A stretch of 23,754 nt of DNA from an uncultured Actinoplanes sp. (GCF_934643405.1 NZ_CAKUCL010000093.1:1-23754); one strand, 5' to 3'. Shown: positions 1 through 7,382, numbered from the stretch's first letter. Translations and numbers: made by a program. The notes: generated by a model from the sequence alone, not told the origin.

Positions 1-101
1 TGACCGCCCAGCGCCCCACCCGGATGCTGCTGGGGAGGCTCGGGGCGGCCCTCCGGACCTCCGGGGTCGACCAGAGAGAGGGCGGGCGCACCCGCGACGT
101 C

Positions 102-2123
102 TCAGTCGCTGGGCTGGGGGCCGCACAACGTGCGGATCGCGCCCAGCAGCGTCGACCGGGTGAACGGCTTCTCGATCAGCATGCTGTTGTCGTCGAGATG
201 CAGCTGCGGGCCGAGCGACGCCGCCGTGTAGCCGGACATGTAGAGCACCGGCAGGTCCGGGTGGTGGGTACGCAGCGCGTTCGCCAGCTCGGGGCCGGTC
301 ATGGCGGGCATCACCACGTCGGTGATCAGCAGGTCCGGATGCGCGCCCGCGGCGACCTGGGTGACGGCGGTCAGCGCGTCGGTGGCGACCGTGATCGCGT
401 AGCCGGCCGGCTCGATCAGGCGCTGCACCAGCTGCGCCACCTCAGGTTGGTCCTCGACGATCAGCACGCGGCCGATGACGGCCGGCGCGCCCTGGCGGGC
501 CTCGGCGGGTGACGTACGCTCCTCGGCCGCCGGCAGGTACAGGTGGACCGTGGTGCCCATCCGGGGCTGCGACTCCAGCTCGATGTGACCGCCGATGCCC
601 TGCACGATCCCCGCCGTGGTGGCCAGGCCCAGGCCGGCGGCGGTGGGCCGGGTGGTGAAGAACGGCTCGAGCGCCCGCCGGCGTACCTCCTCGGTCATCC
701 CGACGCCGGTGTCGGTGATGACCATGTGCACCAGGCGGCCGGGCGGCACGCCGTCGGGGGCCTGCTCCTCGTCGACCACCTCGTTCATCGCGGCCACCCG
801 CAGCATGCCGCCGTGCAGCATCGCGTCACGGGCGTTGGCGGCCAGGTTGACCAGCGCCTGCTCGAGCGGACCGCGCTCGGCCCGCACCGGCCAGACGTCC
901 GGACCGAACGCCAGATCCAGCCCGATGTGCTCGCCGAGCGTACGGCTGAACAGCGATTGGACGTCGGTGAGCAGGTCGGGGATCGGGATGATCTCCGGGC
1001 GGTTGCCGTCGCTGCGGCCGAAGGCCAGCAGCTGATGGGTGAGCGTGCGCCCGGTGCCGACCGCCTCCAGGATGTCGGCCGCGAGCCGGTGCTGCGGCGA
1101 GCCCTCCTCGGCGGTCGTCGCGATCATGTCGGCCGAGCCGCCGATCACGGTCAGCAGGTTGTTGAAGTCGTGCGAGATGCCGCCGATCAGCTGGCCCAGG
1201 CTGTCCAGCCGGCGCAGGTGGTCGAGCTGGCGCTTGAGGCCGCGGGCGTCGATGTGGTCGGTGGTGTCGGTGACCATGCAGACCACGCCGTTGAACGCGC
1301 CGTGGTCGTCGGTCAGCGGCATCATGCTCATCCGGACGCTGCGCTGCGAGCCGTCCGCGCGCATCAGCCGGGTCGCGCCCACCGTCGACCGTCCGGCCTG
1401 GCACTCGCTGATCCGCCGGGCCAGCTCCTTCTGCCCCTGGTTGTCCAGGAAGCCCCGCAGCGAGACCCCGACCAGCTGGGACCGCGGCATGCCCAGCACG
1501 ACGCCGATCGGCTCGTTCGCGTACGTGACCACGCCGTCCGAATCGAGCTGGAGCACGCCCTCCGGGATCGTCTCGAGAACCCGCCGGTAACGCTCCTCGC
1601 TCGCCCGCAGCCGTTCCAGGGCCCGCGCGCTCGAACAGGCCAGCGCCAGCTCACCGGCGATGTCGCGGGCGAGCTCGACCTCGGCGGTCGAATAGAAGGC
1701 GCCCGGGGTCTCGCGGGTGAGGACCAGATATCCCGCGAACGTGTTGTCCACGATCACCGGGCACAGCACCGCCGCGTGGATCTGGTGCTCGTCGCCGGCC
1801 AGCGGTTCGACACCGTCGCCGGCCAGCACGATCGGACGGCGGCTGGCGGCGAGCGTGGTCGAGAAGTCGTCGTCGGGCAGCCGCCCGCCGTGGTCCAGCA
1901 CCCGGCCCAGCGAGGCCGAGCGTTCGTCGTCGATGTGGTGGTACGTGATCGCGTCGTACCGTCCGTCGTCGCGCAGCAGCTGCACACCCGCGCCGTCGCC
2001 GATCATGTCGGCCGCCGCGCGGGCCGCCGTGGAGCGGACCTCGGCGGGATCGTCGGAGACCCGGCTGAGCGCCAGGGCGAGGTCGGCGAGCGCGTACCGG
2101 AGGGGGTAAGCCATGACACCCAT
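102..2123 (-). CDS. Orphan hybrid sensor histidine kinase (GAF-PAS-HisKA-HATPase-REC)
   Basis: Soluble hybrid two-component kinase of 673 aa when read from the ATG at 2123; no membrane segment is visible, so it probably senses a cytoplasmic signal. In order: a GAF-like sensor (about residues 15-165), a PAS domain (175-290, starting ERYRRVLETIPEGV), a HisKA helix with phosphoacceptor H318 (GGISHDFNNLL), a HATPase_c domain (N box NLAANARDAM, G1 DTGVGM at 471-476, G2 GLGLAT at 497-502) and a C-terminal receiver with acidic D558, phosphoacceptor D602 (ITDVVMP) and K652 (EKPF). This is the layout of kinases that pass phosphate to their own receiver. No output regulator lies beside it. The frame stays open further upstream, but homology begins near MAYPLRYALADLA. 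ATGs at 2123 and 2114 are both possible and neither has a strong ribosome site. It is divergent from the LPMO gene; a regulatory link is only a guess. Confidence 0.9.
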   Translation of the reverse strand: MGVMAYPLRYALADLALALSRVSDDPAEVRSTAARAAADMIGDGAGVQLLRDDGRYDAITYHHIDDERSASLGRVLDHGGRLPDDDFSTTLAASRRPIVLAGDGVEPLAGDEHQIHAAVLCPVIVDNTFAGYLVLTRETPGAFYSTAEVELARDIAGELALACSSARALERLRASEERYRRVLETIPEGVLQLDSDGVVTYANEPIGVVLGMPRSQLVGVSLRGFLDNQGQKELARRISECQAGRSTVGATRLMRADGSQRSVRMSMMPLTDDHGAFNGVVCMVTDTTDHIDARGLKRQLDHLRRLDSLGQLIGGISHDFNNLLTVIGGSADMIATTAEEGSPQHRLAADILEAVGTGRTLTHQLLAFGRSDGNRPEIIPIPDLLTDVQSLFSRTLGEHIGLDLAFGPDVWPVRAERGPLEQALVNLAANARDAMLHGGMLRVAAMNEVVDEEQAPDGVPPGRLVHMVITDTGVGMTEEVRRRALEPFFTTRPTAAGLGLATTAGIVQGIGGHIELESQPRMGTTVHLYLPAAEERTSPAEARQGAPAVIGRVLIVEDQPEVAQLVQRLIEPAGYAITVATDALTAVTQVAAGAHPDLLITDVVMPAMTGPELANALRTHHPDLPVLYMSGYTAASLGPQLHLDDNSMLIEKPFTRSTLLGAIRTLCGPQPSD

Positions 2124-2229
2124 GGGCACATGATCCGCGCCTGCTGGGGCCCAGGAGGCCGGTTCGCCAGGTTTGCAACTTATCGGGGCATCCGCGTCGC
2201 GGGCCGCACATCCACCACCGGCAGTCCCT

Positions 2230-2247
2230 TTCATTGACGCCAGTGAA
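2230..2247. promoter_or_regulatory. Imperfect palindrome upstream of the LPMO gene, possible operator
   Basis: TTCATTG-ACGC-CAGTGAA: 7-bp arms with one mismatched pair, about 95 bp before the LPMO start and in the 219-bp divergent gap shared with the hybrid kinase. A TTGACG hexamer lies inside it and a TANNNT hexamer (TACGGT, 2251-2256) just after it, but they are too close together to form one promoter. No CebR-type box is seen in this gap. The role as an operator is inferred only from symmetry and position. Confidence 0.25.
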
Positions 2248-2342
2248 TGGTACGGTGGACGGCACCTCCGCCGGTTCGCGCTTGTTCCCCGTCGAACCGT
2301 GGCCGTGTCCACCCGGCCGCCTTGCTTCGCAACCGGAGTGTC

Positions 2343-3413
2343 ATGACTTCTCGTATCCGCTTGTTCTCCCTGGCCGGCGCGCTCGCACTCGTGCTCGGCC
2401 TGCTCATCGTCCCGACCGGTCCGGCGTCGGCACACGGCAATGTCACCGGGCCCGCCTCCCGCAACTACGGCTGCTACGACCGCTGGGGCAGCAGATTCCA
2501 GGATCCGGCCATGGCCACCGAGGACCCGATGTGCTGGCAGGCCTGGCAGGCCGACCCGAACGCCATGTGGAACTGGAACGGCCTGTTCCGCGAGGGCGTG
2601 GCCGGCAACCACCAGGCAGCCATCCCCGACGGCCAGTTGTGCAGCGCCGGCCACACGCAGAGCGGCCGGTACAACGCGCTGGACACGGTCGGCAACTGGA
2701 GGGCCACGCCGGTCGGCAACTCGTTCAACGTGCGCCTGTTCGACCAGGCGTCACACGGCGCCGACTACATCTGGGTGTACGTGTCCAGGCCCGGCTTCAA
2801 TCCGACGACCCAGGCCCTGAAGTGGTCGGATCTGGAGCGGGTGTCCCAGATCGGCAACACGCCGGCGGCCCAGTGGACCCCGGTCACCGGCGGCGTGCAG
2901 ATCGACGTTCCGGTACGGCTGAGCGGTCGCACCGGCCGGGCGATGGTCTACACGATCTGGCAGGCGAGCCACCTGGACCAGTCCTACTACTTCTGCAGCG
3001 ACGTCGACTTCGGCGGGGGCGGGTCCACGCCGCCGCCGGCAACCACTCCTCCGGCCACTCCGCCGGCCACCACTCCGCCTGCCACCACTCCCCCCGCCAC
3101 CACTCCCCCCGCCGCCGGATCGTGCTCGGCCGGCCACGCGGTGAGCAGCTCCTGGCAGGGCGGCTACCAGGCCGCGGTGACGGTGACGGCCGGCGCGTCG
3201 GCGATCCGCGGCTGGAGGGTGACGCTGACCTACCCCGGCACCCCGCCGATCCAGCAGGGCTGGAACGCCACGCTGGCAACGAGCGGCAGCACGGTGACCG
3301 CCACCAACGTCGCCTACAACGGCGGATTGGCCGCCGGCGCCTCCGCCACCTTCGGTTACCTGGCGTCCGGCTCCCCCGTCACGCCGACCATCACCTGCAC
3401 AGCCACAACCTGA
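2343..3413 (+). CDS. Secreted AA10 lytic polysaccharide monooxygenase with C-terminal CBM2
   Basis: 356-aa secreted copper enzyme that cleaves crystalline polysaccharide by oxidation. Residues 1-30 are a signal peptide (MTSRIR, hydrophobic core, cut after GPASA). This leaves His31 as the mature N-terminus (HGNVTGPASR), as the copper histidine brace of AA10 enzymes requires. H138 (DQASHGADY) is the likely second brace histidine. The motifs PDGQLCSAG, WSDLE and YYFCSDVDF resemble cellulose-active actinobacterial enzymes such as Streptomyces CelS2, so cellulose is the more likely substrate; chitin cannot be excluded. A Pro/Thr linker with repeated PPATT (about 226-258) leads to a CBM2 (260-356) with Cys261/Cys352 at its ends and tryptophans W271, W291 and W307. 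The start is the ATG with GGAG four bases upstream; in-frame starts further upstream would spoil the signal peptide. The coding sequence ends 36 bp before a CebR-type palindrome. Confidence 0.95.
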   Translation: MTSRIRLFSLAGALALVLGLLIVPTGPASAHGNVTGPASRNYGCYDRWGSRFQDPAMATEDPMCWQAWQADPNAMWNWNGLFREGVAGNHQAAIPDGQLCSAGHTQSGRYNALDTVGNWRATPVGNSFNVRLFDQASHGADYIWVYVSRPGFNPTTQALKWSDLERVSQIGNTPAAQWTPVTGGVQIDVPVRLSGRTGRAMVYTIWQASHLDQSYYFCSDVDFGGGGSTPPPATTPPATPPATTPPATTPPATTPPAAGSCSAGHAVSSSWQGGYQAAVTVTAGASAIRGWRVTLTYPGTPPIQQGWNATLATSGSTVTATNVAYNGGLAAGASATFGYLASGSPVTPTITCTATT

Positions 3414-3449
3414 CACTTCCCACACCGCCCGCGGCACCGTTACAGTCCT

Positions 3450-3471
3450 TGATTGGGAGCGCTCCCAATCA
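3450..3471. promoter_or_regulatory. Perfect 22-bp palindrome containing the CebR operator
   Basis: The two halves of 3450-3471 are exact reverse complements and the centre, TGGGAGCGCTCCCA (3454-3467), is identical to the CebR box known from Streptomyces. CebR is a LacI-type repressor of cellulose-utilisation genes that is released by cello-oligosaccharides. The site is unusual because it lies 36 bp after the LPMO stop and no gene starts downstream of it. It could also fold as a hairpin without a loop, but there is no T tract, so an operator is the better reading. Confidence 0.75.
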
Positions 3472-3495
3472 GACAGACCCCAGATCCCGGCGTCG

Positions 3496-3503
3496 AAAGG
3501 AGA
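3496..3503 (+). promoter_or_regulatory. Shine-Dalgarno-like AAAGGAGA without a start codon
   Basis: AAAGGAGA lies 29 bp after the CebR box, as a ribosome site would in a CebR-controlled leader. No ATG or GTG follows at a usable distance; the nearest similar triplets are ATC and ATT at about 3514-3519. Together with the operator it looks like the leader of a gene that is no longer there. Purine-rich octamers also occur by chance, so this rests on the pairing with the operator. Confidence 0.3.
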
Positions 3504-3733
3504 CCGCAGCCAGCATCATTTCGCGCGAGATTCCGGCGGTAACACCACGCCGGGGGACGGGGTGCCCTCCTCGTCCCCCGGCAACCGCAGTTGAACGGGC
3601 AGTCCGTTCTTCGGCCGCGGGGGCGCCGAACCGAGGACGCCCACACGAGCTGGCGCCCACCCACCGAGGACGGCGGCGGGTGGGCGCCGCCTTCCCGGCC
3701 CACCTCGTCGGCGGCGCTCCCCCAGCACCCCAG

Positions 3734-3978
3734 CCCGGGTGGGCACCAGCTCCCCAGGCCACCATCAGCACGGATCCCTCAGCACACCAGCCCGGGAAGA
3801 CCCCAGCTCCCCAGCCCACCATCAGCACCGATCCCCCAGCACACCAGCCCGGGAAGACCCCAGCTCCCCAGCCCGCCATCGGCACCGACCCCCAGCCCGC
3901 GGGCTTAAGCGCGGTGAACGGGTGGGCGCCAGCTCCCCGCCCGCCATCGGCACCGACCCCCCAGCACCCAGCCTGAGG
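3734..3978. repeat. 57-bp tandem repeat array, about three good copies and a diverged fourth
   Basis: Each unit starts with CCCGGG: 3734, 3791 and 3848, exactly 57 bp apart. It continues with CAGCTCCCCAG, CCACCATCAGCACCGA and CCCCCAGCACACCAG-like blocks. The second and third units are nearly identical in their first half. The first is a variant, and a diverged copy follows at about 3921-3978 after a short unrelated insert. One plus frame reads a 19-residue Pro-rich period (PGKTPAPQP, STDPPAHQ), and one minus frame a Gly/Trp-rich period. No protein family is recognised. Confidence 0.85.
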
Positions 3979-4059
3979 GAGGAGAACTCCGCCCATGCGG
4001 CCGCCGCCCACGTGTCCGGACCTTCGGTTGCCATTTCTGCCGACCGCCAGGGTCACACC

Positions 4060-4179
4060 GCGCAGCGGCGCCATACCGCGCGACGCACCGTGCCGCAGCG
4101 CCAAACCTCGCGACCCACCGTGCCGCAGCGCCAAACCTCGCGACCCACCGTGCCGCAGCGCCATACCGCCCCACCCACC
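4060..4179. repeat. 30-bp tandem repeat array, four copies
   Basis: Units at 4060-4089, 4090-4119, 4120-4149 and 4150-4179. The two central copies are identical and the outer two differ in the CCATACCG block. The unit begins GTGCCGCAGCGCCA. Thirty bases equals ten codons, so frames stay open through it. It is separate in sequence and period from the 57-bp array 80 bp upstream. Confidence 0.85.
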
Positions 4180-4639
4180 GGGGCCCCGGCGACCGCGCGA
4201 GCCGAAGCATCGCAGGCGGCGGCTGGTCATTTGGTGCATCGCGCGAAAGCCCAGCACGACCCACCTACGGCCGACTACAGCGAGCCGTCCTGGTTCACCT
4301 TCGACCGCTCCACGCGGGTCCTCGTATGGTCGGCATACCGGCGGCCGAAAGAGTCGCCCGGGAAGCTGCAGCCGGAATTGTGGCAGACCCGCCAAGACTT
4401 TCGTTCGGCCGGTCGGCCGGGGCTGCGCCCTGGCGAGTTGCGCCCGTGCCGCCCACCGAAAGCGTTGAAATGCTGCACCCTACGACGGCTCCCGTGGCGG
4501 CGCACGCGGCGGAGCTGCGGCCACGACGGCACCCGAAGCCGCGGGAATCGGCTGCCAGCGCCTACGACGGCATCGCCGTTTGCGGCGGGGACGGCCGCGC
4601 GGTTCTGGGGGTTGGGCGCAACCACTCACTCAGGTCGCC

Positions 4640-4688
4640 GGGGTGGGGGTCGCGTTCTGGACGCGCCAGCGGCCAGCGACCCCACCCC
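4640..4688 (-). terminator. Long GC-rich hairpin after prs
   Basis: The arm GGGGTGGGGGTCGC (4640-4653) pairs with GCGACCCCACCCC (4676-4688) with a single bulged G, around a 22-base loop. It starts 28 bp past the prs stop codon on the minus strand. No T run follows, which is common for actinobacterial terminators. It could serve either strand. Confidence 0.5.
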
Positions 4689-4715
4689 GCTACGACATCC
4701 GCATGTGACCTCGCA

Positions 4716-5654
4716 TCATGCGAACAACGCGCTGACCGATTCACCATTGTGAATGCGACGCATGGCCTCGGCGAGGGCGGGGGCCACCGAAAGGACGGTC
4801 AGCTTCTCGGTCCGGTTCTGGGCGGGGATGGGGACCGTGTTCGTGCAGACGATCTCCTCCACCTCCTTTTCGGCGGAGAGGCGCTGGACCGCGTCGGCGG
4901 CGAACAAACCGTGCGTGCACGCCACCCGCACGCTTCGGACGTTGCGTTCGCGCAGACGGGCCAGGAGCTCGAAAACGGTGCTCCCCTTGGCGATCTCGTC
5001 GTCCAGGACGATGACGTCGCGGTCGGTCACGTCACCGATCACCGTGCTGATCACGACCTTGTCGTCGGCGAAGCGCTGCTTGGCTCCGGCCGCCACGTCG
5101 ATGTCGAGCATGCGGGCGAAAGCGGCCGCCTCCTTGGCGTTGCCGAGGTCGGGCGAGACGACGACCGTATTGCTCAGGTCATAACCGCGGAAATGGTGTG
5201 CCAGCTCGCGCAAGGCGTGCAGATGGTCGACCGGGATGCTGAAGAAACCGTGCACCTGCGGAGAGTGCAACGTCATGGCGAGGACGCGGTTGGCGCCCGC
5301 CGTCGTCAGCAGATCGGCCACCAGACGACCGCCGATCGAAATGCGCGGGGCGTCTTTCTTGTCACTGCGCGCATATGCGTAATGCGGCAGCACCACGGTG
5401 ATCCGCCCAGCCGACGCCCCGCGCGCCGCGTCGAGCATGAACAAAAGCTCGACCAGATTCTCCTGTACGGGCGGGACCAGCGGCTGAATGAGAAAGACGT
5501 CGCGTTCCCGGCAGTTGTCCTGCAGCTGCACCTCGATGCAGTCGTTCGCGAACCGGGAAATCTTGGCGGGCAGCAGCGGCACGCCGAGATGCAGGCAGAT
5601 CTCGGCGGCGAGTTCGGGATGGGCAGAACCGGTGAAGACGGCGATGTCGCGCAC
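4716..5654 (-). CDS. prs: Ribose-phosphate pyrophosphokinase (PRPP synthetase), divergent type
   Basis: Makes PRPP from ribose 5-phosphate and ATP for nucleotide, histidine, tryptophan and NAD synthesis. It is 312 aa, the usual length. Family landmarks are the start VRDIAVFTGSAHPEL, FLIQPL, the segment YARSDKKDAPRIS leading into GGRLVADLL, LHSPQVHGFFSIPVDHL and VVVSPDLG. A K-x-R pair at K192/R194 sits where the catalytic flexible loop of Bacillus Prs has K-R-R. The PRPP-binding loop reads VIVLDDEIAKGST (214-226) instead of the usual DDxIDTxGT, so this is a diverged paralogue, probably still active. The start chosen is GTG at 5654, five bases after AGGGTGG; the same bases contain TAGGGT, a possible -10 of a leaderless message. 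A second Prs elsewhere in the genome would be expected if this one is specialised. Confidence 0.93.
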   Translation of the reverse strand: MRDIAVFTGSAHPELAAEICLHLGVPLLPAKISRFANDCIEVQLQDNCRERDVFLIQPLVPPVQENLVELLFMLDAARGASAGRITVVLPHYAYARSDKKDAPRISIGGRLVADLLTTAGANRVLAMTLHSPQVHGFFSIPVDHLHALRELAHHFRGYDLSNTVVVSPDLGNAKEAAAFARMLDIDVAAGAKQRFADDKVVISTVIGDVTDRDVIVLDDEIAKGSTVFELLARLRERNVRSVRVACTHGLFAADAVQRLSAEKEVEEIVCTNTVPIPAQNRTEKLTVLSVAPALAEAMRRIHNGESVSALFA

Positions 5655-5804
5655 GGGAACCACCCTAGGAGGCCGGCTGCGGACACTGGAGAGTGACCTC
5701 ACGCCCGGAAAGGAGCGCCGGCCGGTGGTGACGCCAGGCGAGGGCGATGGGCGATGGGTGATGTCCGAGCCGAAGACGGGTCGTCAGGATGCACGGATCT
5801 TCGC

Positions 5805-5810
5805 TAGCGT
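5805..5810 (+). promoter_or_regulatory. Candidate -10 (TAGCGT) for a leaderless ABC ATPase message
   Basis: TAGCGT fits the actinobacterial TANNNT -10 pattern and ends six bases before the ATG at 5817, the spacing expected when transcription begins at the start codon. No Shine-Dalgarno sequence precedes this ATG. No convincing -35 is visible, so the call is tentative. Confidence 0.35.
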
Positions 5811-5816
5811 GAGCGC

Positions 5817-6659
5817 ATGAACGGACTTGCCGTGGCCTGCCGCCGCGTGGTGCACATCTATCGCGCCGAAGCCGGCGACGTCGTCGCCCTCGCCGGCGTT
5901 GACCTTTCCATCGCGCCGGGCGAGACGCTCGCGCTGGTCGGCCCGTCGGGTTCCGGCAAGTCCACGCTGATCGCCCTGCTCGCGGGCCTGATGCGGCCTT
6001 CGGCCGGGCGGATCAACATCGGCACGTACGACATGGGCAAGCTCTCCGACGCCGAGATCTCCCGCCTGCGCGGCACCGAGATCGGCGTCGTGCTGCAGGG
6101 CGCGGCGAGAAACCTCCTCCCGTACGCGTCCCTGCACCGCAACATCTGGCTGGCCCAGCGCCGTGCGGCCCACACGCGCGGCATCAAGCTGGACGACCCC
6201 GACCGCATTCTCGACCTGGTCGGCCTGCCCGGGCAGGGCCGTCAGAAGCTGGCCGACCTGACGCCCGGCGGCCGGCAGCGCGCCGCGCTCGCGGTGGGCA
6301 TCGCCACCGGGCCCGGCCTGCTGCTGGTCGACGAGCCGACCAGCCGGCTCGACACCGCCGGCCGTGACGAGGTGCTGGCCGCGATGGAGACGGTCAACGC
6401 CGAACGCCAGACCACGATCGTCGTGGTGACCCACGACAACGAGGTGGGCGCCCGTCTGGGCCGGGCGGTGACCATCCGGGACGGCCGGGTCGGCGCCGAG
6501 GGCCGCGACGGGCAGGACTTCGCCGTGGTGGCCGGTGACGGCACGGTGCAGCTCCCGCCGGAGGTTCTGGGCAGCTACCCGCCCGGCACCCTCTTCACGG
6601 TCCAGCACATCGACGGCGAGGTCACCCTGGTGCCGGGCGGCACCGAGACCGCGGCCTGA
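5817..6659 (+). CDS. ABC transporter ATP-binding protein with degenerate signature and AbrB-like C-terminal extension
   Basis: 280-aa ATPase of the MacB/LolD type that powers FtsX-like permeases. Walker A GPSGSGKST (42-50), Q-loop Gln94 (VVLQG), Walker B LLLVDEP (168-174) and H-loop His206 (VVTHD) are intact. The signature is LTPGGRQR (148-155) where LSGGQ is normal. Residues 236-275 go beyond the usual end of the family and read VVAGDGTVQLPPEV, then YPPGTLF, then DGEVTLVP, a pattern like a SpoVT/AbrB swapped hairpin. Its orientation is opposite to the permease operon, and its stop lies 26 bp from the stop of the second ATPase. The partner is probably one of the two permeases next door; that is inferred from context. 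The substrate is unknown. Confidence 0.88.
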   Translation: MNGLAVACRRVVHIYRAEAGDVVALAGVDLSIAPGETLALVGPSGSGKSTLIALLAGLMRPSAGRINIGTYDMGKLSDAEISRLRGTEIGVVLQGAARNLLPYASLHRNIWLAQRRAAHTRGIKLDDPDRILDLVGLPGQGRQKLADLTPGGRQRAALAVGIATGPGLLLVDEPTSRLDTAGRDEVLAAMETVNAERQTTIVVVTHDNEVGARLGRAVTIRDGRVGAEGRDGQDFAVVAGDGTVQLPPEVLGSYPPGTLFTVQHIDGEVTLVPGGTETAA

Positions 6660-6690
6660 CGGCCGGGCCGGCCGAAGGCGGACGGTCAGG
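6655..6690. terminator. Possible bidirectional hairpin between convergent ATPase genes
   Basis: CCTGAC (6655-6660) and GTCAGG (6685-6690) are complementary, and each arm contains the stop codon of one gene. The interior is GC-rich with short self-complementary blocks. There is no T tract, so termination in both directions is plausible but unproven. Confidence 0.3.
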
Positions 6691-7339
6691 GGCGCGCCCA
6701 GACCGCCTCGCCGTCGACCAGGTGGAGTTCGCGGTCGCAGGCGGCCGCGGCCTCCGGGTCGTGGGTGGCGAAGACGACCGCGGCGCCCCGGCCGGCCTCG
6801 GCGCGCAGCAGCTCGAGCACCCGCTGACGGTTCGCGGCGTCCAGCTCGCTGGTGATCTCGTCGGCCAGCAGGACGTCGCCGCGCAGGGCCAGGCCGCGAG
6901 CGATCGCGGTGCGCTGCTGCTGACCGCCGGACAGTTCCTCGATCAGCTGGTTCGCCTGGCCGGCCAGGCCGAGCGGCTCCAGGGCCTCCGCGGTGCGCCG
7001 GCGCGCCTCGGCCGGGGTGCCACCGGTGGCGATCACCGCGACCGAGATGTTCTCGGCGGCGGTCAGGATCGCGGCCAGGCCGTTGTCCTGCGGGATCAGC
7101 ACGACGCCCAGCGACACCGCGTGGTCCCGGTCGCCCAGCGGCTCACCGTCCACCAGCACCTTCCCGGCGACCGGGGGCAGCAGGCCGGCCATCGCGCTGA
7201 GCAGCGTGGTCTTCCCGGCGCCGGACGTGCCGGTCACCGCGAGGATCTCGCCGGGGCGAGCCGTCACCGAGACGCCGCGCAGTACCGGGGCGTCGCTGCC
7301 CCACGCGATGTCCGCTTCCTCAACGCTGAGCGTCTTCAC
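6686..7339 (-). CDS. ABC transporter ATP-binding protein (MacB/LolD type)
   Basis: 217-aa stand-alone nucleotide-binding subunit. Walker A GTSGAGKTT (37-45), Q-loop Gln84 (IPQDNG), a perfect signature LSGGQQQR (136-143), Walker B VLLADEI (156-162) and H-loop His193 (ATHD) are all present. The usual Pro after the catalytic Glu is Ile here. The start is GTG at 7339 with AAGGGG seven bases upstream. It is the last gene of the minus-strand operon after two large FtsX-type permeases, 43 bp behind the second, with a strong hairpin in that gap. It probably energises those permeases, alone or as a heterodimer with the convergent ATPase whose signature is degenerate. The transported molecule is not evident. 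Confidence 0.92.
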   Translation of the reverse strand: MKTLSVEEADIAWGSDAPVLRGVSVTARPGEILAVTGTSGAGKTTLLSAMAGLLPPVAGKVLVDGEPLGDRDHAVSLGVVLIPQDNGLAAILTAAENISVAVIATGGTPAEARRRTAEALEPLGLAGQANQLIEELSGGQQQRTAIARGLALRGDVLLADEITSELDAANRQRVLELLRAEAGRGAAVVFATHDPEAAAACDRELHLVDGEAVWARP

Positions 7340-7362
7340 CCGTTGTCCCCTTCGGTCGAATG

Positions 7363-7381
7363 CGCCGCCGCAACGGCGGCG
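7363..7381 (-). terminator. Strong intercistronic hairpin between permease and ATPase
   Basis: CGCCGCCG (7363-7370), loop CAA, CGGCGGCG (7374-7381): a perfect 8-bp GC stem directly after the permease stop (7383-7385) and before the ATPase ribosome site (7347-7352). It lacks a T tract. It may partly terminate transcription or stabilise the upstream message, setting subunit ratios. Confidence 0.45.
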
Positions 7382-7382
7382 G

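Larger units (their letters stand above)
3414..4715. other. 1.3-kb stretch without a credible gene, between convergent genes
   Basis: Lies between the LPMO stop and the prs stop. Open frames run through it on both strands, notably 3469-4395 (-) and 3739-4752 (+). Their translations are Gly/Trp- or Pro/Arg-rich, show no domain I recognise, and stay open mainly because two tandem arrays have units divisible by three. What can be supported is a CebR-type operator, an AAAGGAGA sequence without a start codon, the two repeat arrays, and a hairpin next to prs. It may be the remains of a lost gene; that is inference. Confidence 0.55.

Noticed and set aside
543..2237. 564-codon open frame on the plus strand
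   Set aside because: It is antisense to the hybrid histidine kinase and is a composition artefact of high GC.
2124..2654. In-frame N-terminal extension of the hybrid kinase
   Set aside because: It would run through the divergent gap and antisense into the LPMO signal peptide and catalytic domain; the extension is low complexity.
3450..3471. Palindrome after the LPMO read as an intrinsic terminator
   Set aside because: The halves meet without a loop and no T tract follows, while the centre matches the CebR box exactly; an operator explains it better.
2234..3976. 580-codon open frame overlapping the LPMO in another frame and reading the 57-bp repeats
   Set aside because: The first two thirds are out of frame with a certain gene and show no domain. 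The repeat part has no start of its own with a ribosome site.
3469..4395. 308-codon minus-strand frame with Gly/Trp-rich repeats across both arrays
   Set aside because: No ribosome site, no recognised family, and the openness is explained by repeat lengths divisible by three. It is kept only as a possibility in the repeat finding.
5488..5820. Short plus-strand frame ending FASVSA, considered as an FxSxx precursor
   Set aside because: It has one residue too many for an FxSxx end, is mostly antisense to prs, and is 9 kb from the maturase.
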